64,000 nt of DNA from Carallia brachiata (GCA_021464245.1 JADCRB010000037.1:3612056-3676055); one strand, 5' to 3'; positions 32,701-51,622 are shown, counted from the stretch's first letter. Numbers and translations: made by a program. Notes: generated from the sequence alone by a model not told the origin.

Positions 32701-33886
32701 TAAGCTAAAGAGCTTGTTCTCCTACGACGAGTATCGGGCTATTATTAATATCCCTTTGAGTGTTCAGCCTGTTGAAGACACCATCATCTGGCATTTTGAT
32801 AAAGTTGGCACTTACAGTGTCAAGTCGGGTTATAGCATTTTGCTCAAAAGCCATCAGTCTCCCTATAGACCAGACCACTCTCGGTCTATCTGGCCCAAAA
32901 CATGGAGATCCATTTGGAAACTACAGTGTCCACCCAAACTCCAAATTTTCATCTGGCGTGCATTGCATAACGCTATCCCTACTCTTGAAAACTTACAAAA
33001 GAGGAAGATTATTCAGAATAGTCAATGTGCCCTTTGTGGCGAGGAGATTGAGTCTTTAGAGCACCTGTTGTTTTTCTGCCCTCATTCTGCTGCAACCTGG
33101 CTTGGATCACAATTGGGTTACTCTCCAAACAAGGCAGGTTTTCCCTCCTTTGCCTCATGGTGGCAGGACACGTGTCTCTTCTTTACCAGTCAAGGCATGA
33201 CACACAAAATTGCTATGGTTGCCATTCTCTGCTGGCAAATCTGGGTGTCAAGAAATCAATTTATCTTTGAACAAGTGAGCGTTGACCCTCGAAGAACACT
33301 TGATAAGGCAAATAGATTATATGTGGAATGTCTTCTGATTCAAGAAGGATCGAAGGATTTAAGGGAGCTCTCTGCCCATGCTACCCAAGGTGACAGTCGA
33401 TGGGTACCTCCATCATCAGGTATGGTGAAACTGAATTGCGATGCATCATATGACTGTCAAAACCACAACGCTGGAATTGCTGTAGTATGTCGGGACAATA
33501 GAGGCCGTTTGGTGGATGGCAGGTCATGCTCTCGAAAGGTAAGATCTATACTACAAGCAGAAGCTTATGCAGTTCTTCATGCGGTTCAGCTCTCCAACAA
33601 ATGGAAGCATATGTCTTGTCTGGTGGAAACTGACTCTAAGGTTGTGTATGAGGCATTGATGGATCCCAAAGAAGTCTGGCCATGGGATATTGCACCAATT
33701 CTCAGGGACATCAAGAATATCATTTCATCTACTGCCTATTGCACTTGTAATTTTGTTAACAGGAAAGCAAATCTTGTCGCGGATAGGGTGGCAAAACAAT
33801 CCAGGATGAATACTTGTCCTTCGGACTGGGTAACCAACCCTCCCGTTGATTTGCTCCAATTGTTGTACTCGGACTTCCACTATTAA
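29789..33886 (+). CDS. LINE ORF2 polyprotein: endonuclease, reverse transcriptase, RNase H
   Basis: This 1365-residue ORF2 protein carries out target nicking and reverse transcription. The apurinic-type endonuclease covers about residues 1-230, with Asn7, Glu36 (FLSETK) and the Asp222-His223 pair (SDHCPLV). The reverse transcriptase has its first catalytic Asp at 575 (KLDMQKAYD) and the FADD box Asp682-Asp683. A zinc-binding zf-RVT region follows near residues 1050-1110 (CALCGEE...HLLFFCPHS). The C-terminal RNase H keeps its acidic residues: Asp1218 (NCDASY), Glu1258 (QAEAYAV), Asp1282 (VETDSK) and Asp1332 (LVADRVAKQ). All catalytic residues that I can identify are present and the frame has no stops, so the protein looks functional. 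An RNase H domain is common in plant L1-clade LINEs. Confidence 0.96.
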   Translation: MLILAWNCQGAGQPLTVRALRGLIQRHRPWVVFLSETKQRRGYLESLRNSFRYDHSTYVDPVGRRGGLALWWCSFINIQVINSCPNAINCLCELNGVFWQLSCLYGEPIRSRRSQSWIELNHFIPQSSLPWLCIGDLNCLCKETEKFGKRPVSSSQRDPLRLFMDTHNLMDMGFVGPTFTWSNNRQGSSNVLQRIDRALMNPEWSSLFPDALLFHEVRIGSDHCPLVLSLAKRQNSRHKPFRFEPRWISKEQCAQVIKSAWDQFAIGNWDSKIMGCRSALQDWARDNFSNSKIQIQKLQRQLLDIQKNSMSSESREKEKFIIAEIDRCWALEEQFWKQRARVDWLKWGDKNTSFFHQCANNRRRRNLISKLQTEQGLWLDEEDSIRNHIDVFFRELFSSKNPHLSEDTLRHIPKVISEDCNTALNVEVRPEEIKEAAFQLGGSKSPGPDGFLGLFFQKYWDIVGNDVIMLVSAFFRDLHLPKDVNRTLIVLIPKCSNPVHITNFRPISLCNFSYKIISKILANRLRPFLDAIISPMQSAFVPGRAIQDNILIAQEAFYSLKQRRSGGHFMAIKLDMQKAYDQVEWAFLEQVLLRMGFSSQWVQKVMICVSTVTYQVVVNGTPMEPFSPSRGLRQGDPISPYLFLCVSDMLARLISSAIQEQSLKGFKVGPHCPTLSHVLFADDTLLLASATPKEAKELKDILHLYCSASGQTVNYTKSGVEFSKNTPNAIKEEVQAILEMGSLKDTEKYLGLPIKLARSRSKALTFIISRIESKLQTWKTRLLSQAGRGTLIKAIATAIPVYAMSILKFPSKVCAKINSLIARFWWGQKESEYRIPWVRWDTLIKPIGEGGLGFRDLATFNLALLAKQAWRIIQEPSKVWVQVLKGRYFSASSFMNVGPVKHASWSWQSLMLSRDLIRIGMRWLVGKGNIPIWDEPWVPDLPNFKIASQRSEISECFTVKDLINVGNWNIAKLKSLFSYDEYRAIINIPLSVQPVEDTIIWHFDKVGTYSVKSGYSILLKSHQSPYRPDHSRSIWPKTWRSIWKLQCPPKLQIFIWRALHNAIPTLENLQKRKIIQNSQCALCGEEIESLEHLLFFCPHSAATWLGSQLGYSPNKAGFPSFASWWQDTCLFFTSQGMTHKIAMVAILCWQIWVSRNQFIFEQVSVDPRRTLDKANRLYVECLLIQEGSKDLRELSAHATQGDSRWVPPSSGMVKLNCDASYDCQNHNAGIAVVCRDNRGRLVDGRSCSRKVRSILQAEAYAVLHAVQLSNKWKHMSCLVETDSKVVYEALMDPKEVWPWDIAPILRDIKNIISSTAYCTCNFVNRKANLVADRVAKQSRMNTCPSDWVTNPPVDLLQLLYSDFHY

Positions 33887-33918
33887 TATCATTCCCCTTA
33901 CTTTCGGTCAAAAAAAAA

Positions 33919-33932
33919 AGCTGTCCTGGGGA
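33919..33932 (+). repeat. LINE target-site duplication, 3' copy
   Basis: AGCTGTCCTGGGGA directly follows the poly(A) tail and is identical to the 5' copy at 27945-27958. Confidence 0.92.
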
Positions 33933-35937
33933 CGTGGTGTACCCAATTCTAGCGTCAGAAACATTTATTCTGGCTGTTTTCCCAGTTAAAATATGGGTAA
34001 TACCACTTAAAAATATTTAGTGATATATGTAAAATATATATAATTAATTTAATAATATATAATAATTTAATTATTTTTTTTAAATTTAATGTATATTTTA
34101 TTATTTAATAATTTAAATTACTATATATTTATTATATATTTATTTATATTTGCCTACATAACTTTTCTACACAATTATTGGGGTAGACTCTTAGATGGTC
34201 CTCCACCCTCACCAGAACAGAAATTAATTGCGTTTCCTGTCCTGATGCACGTGCACTTCGTAGCTGGCCTTCCGCTCAATCCAATCAACCAATTTTCATT
34301 TAAGCCGAGAGCTAATATACGGAAAAAAAAAGAAAAAAGAATAATAAAGATTAGTGGATGTAAGATTGAGTCAAAAGCTACCTTACAAAAAAAATTAAAA
34401 ATTAAAAATTAATTTTTAAGATAATATTAAATATATTAAAAATAATACTAAATATATTTAAAATTTAATTTAAAAAAAAATAAAAATATCTCATACTACT
34501 CTCTGACTAAAACTTCTGGCCGCCTCTCAAAGCCAAAAAAAAAAAAAAGAGGGAAAAAGGAAAGGCAAAGCCCATTTCTCCACCATAACTCCACCAAGTG
34601 GACATTTCTATAAGTGGTTACTCAAGCAAGCCGAAGTGCTTGGGCAACCATTTACAGAAATTTTTAAGTGCTTCAGTAACCCCATATTCATCTTTCTTTA
34701 CACTCCACTCTAACAATTTTTAAGTGGACCTGTTTCATGCATGTATACTTCTCACATGAGATCAGTTATATAAATAATAATGTTTGTTAATTTTACTTAC
34801 TTTTTTAATATAACCCACACATTATATTATATTTTTTTATACCACATATATTTGTTTCATCATTTTTTTTATTTTAAATAAACTCTACTTAAAATTTTAT
34901 TTTCACGTATATTTAAATTTGAATTGACTTAAATCTTATTTTATGTGAGTCAAATTAGAAATTTCTGTAATGTTATCCTATTCATATGAAATATGGTCCG
35001 CTCTCAATACGTTTTTAACCGAGGAATTCCAACATTTTTGCCGCGGCCCCGAGCTCTGCCAAGAACAACCGAGGGCCTCCATCAATACACATAAATAGCA
35101 TAACTCACCCTACGAAATCAGAAATCATAAAGGGGTCCATGAAAGGACACATCTATAATTAAAACTTAAATTTTTATTTTTAAAATTTTGATATTTAATT
35201 TTAAAAATATTATGTGATCTATAAGAATAGAAAGAACTATCTCTATTATCTAATTTATGATTTAATAAGCTTTTTGATAAAAAAAAAAATTACTGCGGAT
35301 TGATAATGCGATTAATTGTGGGCTGCCACTTATGGAACCAATTAAAAAATCAATAGTATATCGGCTAAATATCGACAATAAGAACCATTGCAGATATTTA
35401 ATTTACTGAATGCAAATAAAACTGATTACACCCACCAAATCCATTAAAGTGAGGAAGGAGAGAAGCTATAAAGGATCGAGTTGAAAGGTCTTACTGACTT
35501 CAGTTTGGTTAAGCATATATATATTTCTTTGAGCTTCATTAGGTGGTCAGATTCAAGTAGGCATGCAGTATCTAAATATCATTCAATTTATGCAACAGGA
35601 CATATATTTTGTATAATTGTAATTAAAAAATATGACTCAAAGAAATAAGAACAATTTTTCGTATCACTTTTTATTAATATTATTATATAAAATATACTTC
35701 TTATTACATAAAATACGAGTTTAAACATCGTTTAACCACTAACATGTATGACTACTTATCTTTTCCGTATTTCTTTTATGAGTAGTTATTTAAGGTGCAC
35801 ATTTTCATACATACTTTTGCACGCACACACGCTAACGGTCCAACACTATGTTTGCACGTCCAAAACGAGCCACGCAGACTACCTACCTATAGTAAGTTAG
35901 TAACATTACATTATCATTGATTTTGAAGGGAATTGAT

Positions 35938-36046
35938 ATTTGCACGAAGAAAAAACTTCACACACACAGAAACAAGGAGTAGAAGTGGACTCATATCACT
36001 GTTTTTGTGTGTATGAAGCTATATTTTGGTACAAATTGCATCTCCC
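35938..36046. mobile_element. Short MULE-like MITE, second copy
   Basis: This 109-base element begins GGGAATTGATATTTGCAC and ends GTACAAATTGCATCTCCC, with arms matching the copy at 2953-3073, including the inner CTTCACACACA and TGTGTATGAAG parts. A 9-base duplication flanks it: GATTTTGAA at 35929-35937 and AATTTTGAA at 36047-36055 (8 of 9). The independent second duplication supports the 9-bp assignment. Confidence 0.75.
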
Positions 36047-36789
36047 AATTTTGAATTGGTCAGTTTCTCACTCATGCTTCTCCAACATAAACCTAATATA
36101 CTTAGTATCATGATTTAAATTTTTTTCTAATTTCAATCTAATATCTCAATCATTAAATGCTTTGTTGAAAAGTAAAATCGGAGGCACGGCTATGCAACTA
36201 ATTTATGCCGTTCATTAAGTTTTTTTTTTTCTTAAAAAAAACATCTGAGAAACCATATTAGTAGTTATTAATTTTGAATTAGTGCTCCAAGTATGAATTT
36301 AGTGGATAAAGAAGGCGATTTAAGACTGAAGGATCTTTTAGTATGTAAGATCAAATATATGGGAAGAAAATAGACGTTTTCAAGTGATCTAGTTCATTCA
36401 ATATTTAGAATGAGTCGTCAAGATTTAACCTTACAAATTCCTGTTGAAGAACAATATTTAGGCAATTAAATCACTGTCATCCATCGTTGTTTCTAAACAA
36501 ATTTGAGCAACCCTGCCCGTCAGGCGGAGGTCATGTTATGTAAGTGTCAATTAGGGCGAAATGCCGGATTCCCAATTTCAGCTGCTTTGCTGCCCAACCA
36601 AACTGAAATACGAATCAGTGACTAGTCTCAGTAGTATAGGCCCAATTTAAGCCCGGCCCACAAACAAACCATTCGATTGCAATAAATGGGTCAAGCCCAA
36701 CAAAAGAAATCCAAATTTTAGGGGAAAGAAAAAATCTGGAAGAATCGGACCCAAAAAAAAAAAAGGAATAAAAAAAATCTGACCAAAGA

Positions 36790-36896
36790 TCAATTTTGGC
36801 GTCAGGGGTTCGATTCCAAGACATCCCACCCTGTTATCCCTTTTCTTATTAGTTGGTCTCTAGTTTTTCAATGATAAAAAAAAAAAAAAAAAAAAC
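36790..36896 (+). mobile_element. tRNA-derived SINE-like fragment with poly(A) tail
   Basis: A canonical box B, GGTTCGATTCC (36810-36820), is followed by about 55 bases and a run of about 20 A residues. No good box A or target duplication is visible, so this may be a truncated SINE. Confidence 0.35.
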
Positions 36897-38080
36897 TTAG
36901 AGGATAAGAAAAATTTAGACAAAAAAAAAAGAGCATTTGGAGGCCGGGTTGTTGGTTGGAAAGTGTTTCTCCACCATCTCGTTTGATCTTTACACCCCCC
37001 CCCCCCCCTTCCTCTTTCCTTGCTTTTTAAGGGAGCTATCTTTGCCGCTATAGAAAAAAATGAGGAATCTATCTTTTTTAAAAAAGTATTTTAATGATTG
37101 AAATTTAGATTTTGTCATAAAGTTCAACTTTATCATAAAGGAGACTCTACAGTTTCCGATTTATGAAAACTTTCTCTTCCTTCTCCCTCTCTAAATTTCC
37201 TAACTATTGACGGTTTTTTTTTTTTTTCTAATAAACAATAGAGTAACTTATGTTAATAGTAAAAAAATGTTACAAAAGGATTAAAGAGAAGTTCTAAAGA
37301 AAGAAAAATACATAAAAAATTTCATAATTATACATTAAAATTATAATTTTTACTTATAGTGATCTTGATAAGAGTGTCAATGAAAAAGTTGATAATTATA
37401 TTAACATGTTTGATGACACAATTTATAATAAAATTAAGATAATTTTTAATAAAAATAAAAATTTACCTAATCTTTTAATAAATAACATTGTGAGAATCTT
37501 ATTTAACAACGAATAAATATCTTTTACAAATAAGATTGTCGGCATCCCAACCTAAGAGCTTTAGTAATGACCAAAACCTTAGTAGTAATACTTAAATCCA
37601 AGCAGCCTACCGAGAAAACACAAAAAATGACAGCTTTATTAATATTTTTTTTCCTTAATTACATTTCATTTTATTACGGAAATTAGGGAAAAAAAAGAAA
37701 AATTTGTTTTGGTTCCATAAAAACATTTGTCTATTACATTTCGGATTTATCAAATTTTTTATACAATTAAAATCTAGCTTTGATAATTAAATTATAAAAA
37801 AAAGACAATTTTTTTACATTAAAAAAAAAAAGACAATCTTTTGATCAAAAAATAAACGACAATCTGATTTCCATTTTGTGAAAAAACACATTTGAATAAA
37901 TTTATATTGCATTTCATTTTTCCGGTCCGCAGGAACCAAAAATGGAAAAGTAAAAAGTAGGAAGAAAAGGTCAGCGTTTTATGGGGGTTCCTTTGAATGA
38001 ATAATATTTTTCGTTAGAATTCAATTTATCAAAAAATCAAAGGGCGCAAGAACAAACAGATCCACGCAAGGCCGCAATCA

Positions 38081-45779
<7,699 letters not shown>

Positions 45780-48506
45780 GCCACCTGCTGCTTTTATTCT
45801 ATCTCTGGCGGACTTTCAATTTATCGACACTCTTAATGATTTTGATATTGCTTTGATCTTCCGTATCTTTTCCAATTACTAGCGCCGAATGCATAAGTGC
45901 CCAAGAATGCAGTAATTTGTAATCGGATTCTCTTCTTCTTTTACTGCGGGCTGAGGAAATTCTAAAATCAAAACTTTGGATGTCTCTTGACTAGGAGTGA
46001 TTTGAAATTGTTGTTGAATGGTTTTGAAGTCATCTTTCCATTGCTAAATAATTATTGCATTACAGAAGGCTTACTAGTTTCCAAATGCAGTGGTCTTTTC
46101 CTTTATTTTCCCTGACCAGAGTAATGTCTTTGGTGTGTTTGTTGGTTCTTTTTTTCTTTTTTTTTAATTTCACAATGAAGCTATTATGATATTATTTGTG
46201 TTATCCAAAGGGTATGAGAGAGCATTTGTGGAAACGACTGGGATTGTTGGAATTCTTGTTTGGTGTATGTTTGGTGGGATTTTTTAAGTGTGATCAAGGT
46301 AATATAATAGTCTGTTTGGAGTGGGAGGAAAGATGGGGAAAGGTGAGGAAAGAGAAAGAAAATTGAGAGAAAATAAAATTGTTTGAAGTGACAGAGAAAG
46401 TTAAGAGAAAAAAAATACGGTGAAAGAGAAAATAAATAGTAATTTATAAGAGAAAAAGTAGTGAAGAAAATAAATTATTTCGATAAGTATAAAAAATTAA
46501 GGAAAAAAGAGTGTAAAGAAAAAAATTAAATAGTAATATTTATTATTTTCTTTGTTTTGATACTTTTTCCTTGCAAAGGGGTTGTCATCCAAAAAAAGAG
46601 TTTTATTATATAGTAAGAGAGATTTGTTTGAGAATTTATTAGTAATGTAATAAATAATGAGTTTTTTATAATTATATTTATAAAATATGTAATAAAAATA
46701 AAAATAAAAAAAAATTTATTACATATTTTATTATTATTGTGATATAAAATATTATAATTATTATATTACGGATAATAATAAGAACAAAAATTTTTAAGTT
46801 ATAATCATTTATCTTTATTACTATTCAAGGTAAAGTCACACGGCGGAGTTGTGTAAGCTGTCATCTGTCGATGGCAATTTCTTTTCGGTGCATTGATTTC
46901 CTCATCCTCGAACATAAAAGATCACCAACAAACACCCAACTGCACCTTGAAAATTTTGCCTTTTGCAATCAATCAGGGTTGTGCAAGATCAATCCTGCTG
47001 TGTTCAACAAAAGACCACGAAGTTGCGCATTTCCTTGCTGGGTGGGTTGATCAAATAAAAAGGAAATAAGTAAGGGACTGGTTCCTTGGCTTGACTACCA
47101 ATCTCGTTTGCTTTCTTTGGGAATCTTTCAAAAAAAAAAAAAAAAAAACTGAATCCATTTTCATTTGGAATATTAATATTTTTAATTTTAAATCTTTAAA
47201 TTTTTTTATATTTGACTTCTAAGTCTTTTTGACATTTTATTTGAATTCTAAACCTTTTAATTTTATATTACATCAATCATTTATATTATAAAAAATGGTC
47301 AATCGATTAATAAATAAGTTTAACTTAATAAAAATTATTTAAAAAAAGTTAAATATATAAATTAAATATTTTTTATCAACAAATATACGAATTAAGTAAG
47401 TAACATGCATATTTTTTATTAGAAAAGATATTTAATTCATATATTTAATTTTTTTAAAATAATTTTTTAAGTTAAAATTATTTTTTAATAGATTGATCAC
47501 TTTTACTAAACAGATGGATTAATTTAGTAAAAAATTAAAAAATTTAAAATTCAAATGAAATGTCAAAAAGGTTTAACATTTAAATGTAAAAAAATTTAAA
47601 ATTTTAGAATTAAAAATATTGATATCTCATTTCCATTCCCATTGTTTCATTACAATAAACGCTTATTGTGTAGTTCTAATTTAATTAGACTTAAAAAATA
47701 ATTTTTTTTCTTCCTTTCACTCATAACTAAAGTTTTGCGAAAAATTATATAAATTTTTTTTACTGCATAAATTTGTCATATCAACATTTCCAATGATTTA
47801 TGCCGATAATTTTGACGACATATTAGGTTTATGAGAAAAAATATTTTGGAGACATAATTTATCAATTTTTAAAAAATGAAACTAAATTTATTAAAAATAA
47901 AAATAATAAAAATAAATTTGCATGTTAACCCTAATATAAATTCAATTTGCAACAACACATGCCCCTGTTTCTTTATACGTTAGTCCTATCTATCTATCCA
48001 AATCCAATCACGTGTATTATGCAGAATTACCAATTAAAAAAAAAAAAAGTTGCATCCCATTTATAAATGTCTCTTAATTATTACTATAAATAATAATCTA
48101 GCCCCTTTTTTTTTTATTTTGAGACAAAATAATAATCTAGCCCTTAATTAAACCTTATTAAGAAAAGATCTAAAGGGGCAATTATCACATAACAGCCAAT
48201 CACTGGCATGCGTGTTGGCCACGAGCTTTCTCCTCGCGTGAAATCTCGGCTTTCCTTCCTCATCCGTCGCAGCGAACGGCAAGAGCATCGAAGCAAAAAA
48301 AAGTGAAAGGCGAGAGAAACATAACCAAGAAAAGAGCCGCAACGGCGAACAGCAAGTTCAAAAAGTCTCAAGAAGTCCCCCACTCTCTATCGGCTCGTCC
48401 AAGAACAGCAGCTGCTGAAAAAAACCAAGAAAACACTTTTTTCTTTTTCTTTTTCTTTTTTATTTTTAAATTTTTATGTTTTGTTTTGGTGTTTCGGCTT
48501 TTGGCG
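45780..48506. other. Spacer between ADK and the membrane-protein gene
   Basis: The first few hundred bases are ADK 3' UTR and flank. A truncated Tourist-like repeat starts at 46308. The rest is AT-rich, with no supportable gene. The last 300 bases are probable promoter and leader of the next gene, with CCAAT-like GCCAATCAC near 48194 and a T/C-rich leader at 48437-48480. Confidence 0.5.
46308..46560. repeat. Truncated Tourist-like MITE
   Basis: The left end TAGTCTGTTTGGAGTGGG follows a TAA (46305-46307) and matches the terminal motif of the 24771 and 25910 elements. The purine-rich GTTTGAAGTGACAGAG unit repeats inside. No matching right terminus is present, so the right side is lost or diverged and the end given is approximate. 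Confidence 0.45.
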
Positions 48507-49901
48507 ATGAGCGATCGGCTGAGGAGCGTCGGCGATCTGCGGACAACCACACAGCTGTTCAAGCAGGCCACCGCCACCTTCTCCGCCAGCGTCTACACTT
48601 TCCTTTTCCTTTCCCTCTTACTCTTCTCCTTCCGTACCGTCGTCGAGAATGGGACCCACTTCCTCACCTCCTTCATCGACCGCGACCCTTCCCTTAAGTC
48701 CCTCCTCTCCCGCCTGGACCTCGCCGGCCACCAGCTCCACCTCCACCACCGCCGCCGCCTCGTTCGCGACCACCGCTTTCCTCGCCGCCGCCGCCATTTC
48801 CTCCATCTCACTCGCCTCGGAACCCTAGAAGACGACTTCTTCTCCGGCGATGACGACGCCGATCGCTCCCTCTTCGGCCCCAACCGCAAGCTGCCTCCCA
48901 ATGTCAGTTCCGTGATTCTCAACAACTTCGATTCCAGGTTTGGATTCTCCGATTTCGTAGTTGATAACGGTATTAGAGTCCCGGAAGTCGCCCGTTCCGG
49001 CGTCCAATTCAAGGCTCGGGATTTACATATCCGCGAAGCTAGCGACTACGACGGTAATGAGGAAGAAGAACGAGAGGAAAATGAACCGGGTGGGGATTTG
49101 GACCGGGTCGTGGATTTTCAGGTCTTTATTAAAGGATTGGAATTGGGGCGGCGGGACGCGTTGGCGCTTTTTTATTTGGTGAGTCTCTTGTCCGCCGCAT
49201 ACGGGTGGGTGATTTTAGGGTTTACGGCTATGTATTCCTGGATATTGGGCATTGTATTTGTTGCTGTCGCCAATGATTTATTAAGCCGGTTCGGTTCATT
49301 TGTTGGTGTTGTTTGGGACGGATCTAGACTGGGGCTTAAAAGGCTCACCGGGTTTATTCTAATGAGATGGGCTATTAGGGATGCCTTAACTCAGCTTGTG
49401 GGTTTATGGTATTTCGGTGAAGTTGAGGATCAATACTCCTTTTTTAAGCTGTTTGTGAGGTTGAAACTGATGCCATTCTCGATTACGTCTCCGTGGGTTC
49501 GGGGATTTGAGAAGGAGATTTCGGGGTTTTTGTTTACTTGGTTTCTGTTGGATACTTTTGTTGGGTTCATATTTGCAGTGGATGCTTGGGTTACCATTGT
49601 AGATTCGAGGAGAACTGGAAGAGAGATTGTGAGGGAAGGTTGTTATTTGATATCAAAAATGTTTAACCAGGCTGTCCAATTAAAATGTGTTGAAGCTATA
49701 ATTTGTGGATTGGCCGCAAGATGGATTTTATCTCGGGTTGTTGGAAAGGTTTTGGCTGCGGCTTTTCAGTCTGCTGCAGAGGTTTACTTCATGGTCGCTT
49801 GGTTGATATTTTATTTTGCAGCAAGGTGCAAGGAGGCTCATGTAGAAGGAAGAAGGTTTGGGAGAAGAGAATTGGAAGGTTTGGTTGATGGTCTTAGATG
49901 A
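48507..49901 (+). CDS. Intronless multi-pass membrane protein of unknown function
   Basis: I do not recognise a named family. The single-exon gene codes 464 residues. It has one hydrophobic segment near residues 27-46 (SVYTFLFLSLLLFSF), then a hydrophilic region of about 170 residues with a His/Arg-rich stretch (about 75-105) and an acidic patch (GNEEEEREEN, near 185). About six further hydrophobic segments follow between about 220 and 450, including LALFYLVSLLSAAYGWVIL and FLFTWFLLDTFVGFIF. The C terminus is charged. I chose the ATG at 48507 (MSDRLRSVGDLR). The frame stays open upstream to 48303, but that part translates a T-rich leader into a phenylalanine run and looks non-coding. The 5' half of the gene is markedly more GC-rich than its surroundings, which is common at plant gene starts. 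It is probably a plant-specific endomembrane protein. Confidence 0.85.
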   Translation: MSDRLRSVGDLRTTTQLFKQATATFSASVYTFLFLSLLLFSFRTVVENGTHFLTSFIDRDPSLKSLLSRLDLAGHQLHLHHRRRLVRDHRFPRRRRHFLHLTRLGTLEDDFFSGDDDADRSLFGPNRKLPPNVSSVILNNFDSRFGFSDFVVDNGIRVPEVARSGVQFKARDLHIREASDYDGNEEEEREENEPGGDLDRVVDFQVFIKGLELGRRDALALFYLVSLLSAAYGWVILGFTAMYSWILGIVFVAVANDLLSRFGSFVGVVWDGSRLGLKRLTGFILMRWAIRDALTQLVGLWYFGEVEDQYSFFKLFVRLKLMPFSITSPWVRGFEKEISGFLFTWFLLDTFVGFIFAVDAWVTIVDSRRTGREIVREGCYLISKMFNQAVQLKCVEAIICGLAARWILSRVVGKVLAAAFQSAAEVYFMVAWLIFYFAARCKEAHVEGRRFGRRELEGLVDGLR

Positions 49902-51137
49902 TAATCATTGGTGTTAGGATGAAAGCTATACTTGCAGGTTGCTTCAGCTGTAATGCAAAAATAGCGTCTGCAGTAATCTCAGTGCTTTGTGTTTACTCCT
50001 TTTTGCAGTCCCAGTTAGTCGGCTTTGCCACTGGTGGCTGTTGTCACCTCCAATCCGTTGTATGTAATTTTACCATGAGGCAATATATTACTTGTGTATA
50101 TTTTCCAGGAGAATGAACATATGTATATTTTTCTTGCAATCATTGTTCTAAATTCCTCGCAGTGCCTCTTCTGTTGCACTCGGTAAAATTGGAAAAGAAT
50201 TTTATTTCCTTCACTCAGAGTAATGTTTTGTAATGTCATTTCCTTTCATTTGTGATTAACTTCTTGTTCACATTGTTAGAGGCACACTTATTGAGTTGAG
50301 TTTTGCATTTGCATGGGTTTCTTTTCCTTCTTGGTGGTACTTGCCTCTTCATCTGAAGAGACGATCTTAGCTGTTTACCCTTACAGGAACTTGATCAACT
50401 AGATTGGAATGCATTGTCAGAAACTTCATTAGTTATGACAAGCTAGTAAGTTTGCGATTGTTTTGTTGAGTATTTTCTAGTTCTTGAAGAAAATTTACAT
50501 AAAGTTATATACCTTATCAATAAGATATTGGGAAGAGCTTTGATTTTGTTTCAGCTTTTGCATTTGTTTCTTTTAAGGCTGCCCCCTTTTTTTTCTTTTT
50601 CCCGATTTGGGTAGGGGTTGGGGATGGGGCACATCCAGGTGATTCTTGTGTTGTATTTTGTTAGAAGAAATATTGCTTATTCAACAAGATATAACTTAAC
50701 TGTAGCTATTATGTTGAATAAATTCTCTATCATGCCCATTGGTCTCTGAAGGTACAGAAATCTGTGTTGGAGACTTGAGTAGCCATGGTAGGAAGGATGG
50801 TGGATCGAGAGCACTATTATTTTGCAAGTTTTTGTGTGAAAATCTATGTGGAGACATTTTCACCAGCTTAATTGCATTAGATTTGAGAAAAACTTGGAAT
50901 TATTCCCAGGATCCTGCCTTACAGATCCAGGGCGATTTATTGGGGGTTATCTGTACTTGCTCAATGCAAATGGGCAGCAAGCTGCTATATGTTTTTTGTT
51001 TGGATTCTTAGGAACTTAATATTAGCGGTCTGTTGCTGTATATTATCTTTAATTTATTTTATCTACGGATTCCAAGTATCTTGCAGTCAGTCAACGGGGG
51101 TAGATTATATCTTCTTGTTACTTCATCTTATCAATTA

Positions 51138-51622
51138 CACTGTGTTTGGATAAATTTATTGAGAGAGAGGAAAGTAAGGGAGAGGAAAGTGGAGGAGATG
51201 ATCATTAGAGGAAGAGAATATTTTCTATTCTCTCTTGTGTTTGGAAAAAGATGATGATAGGGAGGGAAATTATAAATTCTTTTGTTTGGGAAATGATGGA
51301 AAGTGGAGGAGAAAAATATAAAATGTGTTGAAATAACAATTTTATCTTTTATAATAAATTTTATTAAAATATTTTGTTTAGGTAAAATTGTAATTTTTAA
51401 ATTATGTAAGGGTAATTGAGTCATTTAATAAATTTAGTATGAAAATTAACAACTTTCCTTCTATTTTTTGAAAGATTGGTTTTGATGGGGTAGGGAAAGA
51501 TTAAGGGAATTAGAAACTTTCCTCTCCCCTACTTTTTCAAACATTTCCCAAACACAACAATTTACCTTAATTCTCTCATTTTCTTCTCCCTCCTCCCACT
51601 TTCCCCCCTCCCAAACACAGTA
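51138..51622. mobile_element. Tourist-like MITE with TTA target duplication
   Basis: A 485-base element is bounded by CACTGTGTTTGG and CCAAACACAGTA, inverted repeats with one difference, and flanked by TTA at 51135-51137 and 51623-51625. The left half is purine-rich and the right half pyrimidine-rich, with internal repeats of GTTTGGAAAA. It is non-coding and the clearest member of the family in the window. Confidence 0.75.

Larger units (their letters stand above)
27959..33918 (+). mobile_element. Full-length L1-type LINE retrotransposon
   Basis: This element of about 5.96 kb has a 5' leader of about 277 bases, ORF1 (28236-29795), ORF2 (29789-33886), a short 3' trailer and a tail of about 10 A residues. 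A perfect target-site duplication of 13-15 bases flanks it, so both boundaries are firmly placed. Both ORFs are open from start to stop. LINEs of this clade move by target-primed reverse transcription using the ORF2 endonuclease and reverse transcriptase. The identical duplication and intact ORFs indicate recent insertion. It sits between the PAL promoter and IDH and disrupts no gene that I can see. Confidence 0.95.
33933..38080. other. Repeat-rich spacer between the LINE and IDH
   Basis: No gene is supported. The stretch contains AT-rich repeats near 34390-34480, a MULE-like MITE at 35938-36046, a SINE-like tRNA-derived fragment near 36805-36896, and a run of 14 C residues at 36995-37008. 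The last few hundred bases should hold the IDH promoter, but I see no clear TATA box. Confidence 0.55.

Noticed and set aside
36810..36820. A possible tRNA gene around the GGTTCGATTCC box
   Set aside because: No acceptor stem, anticodon arm or box A can be formed around it; it fits a SINE remnant better.
48303..48506. Upstream extension of the membrane-protein frame
   Set aside because: It would translate a T-rich leader into a long phenylalanine run; the ATG at 48507 gives a sensible N terminus.
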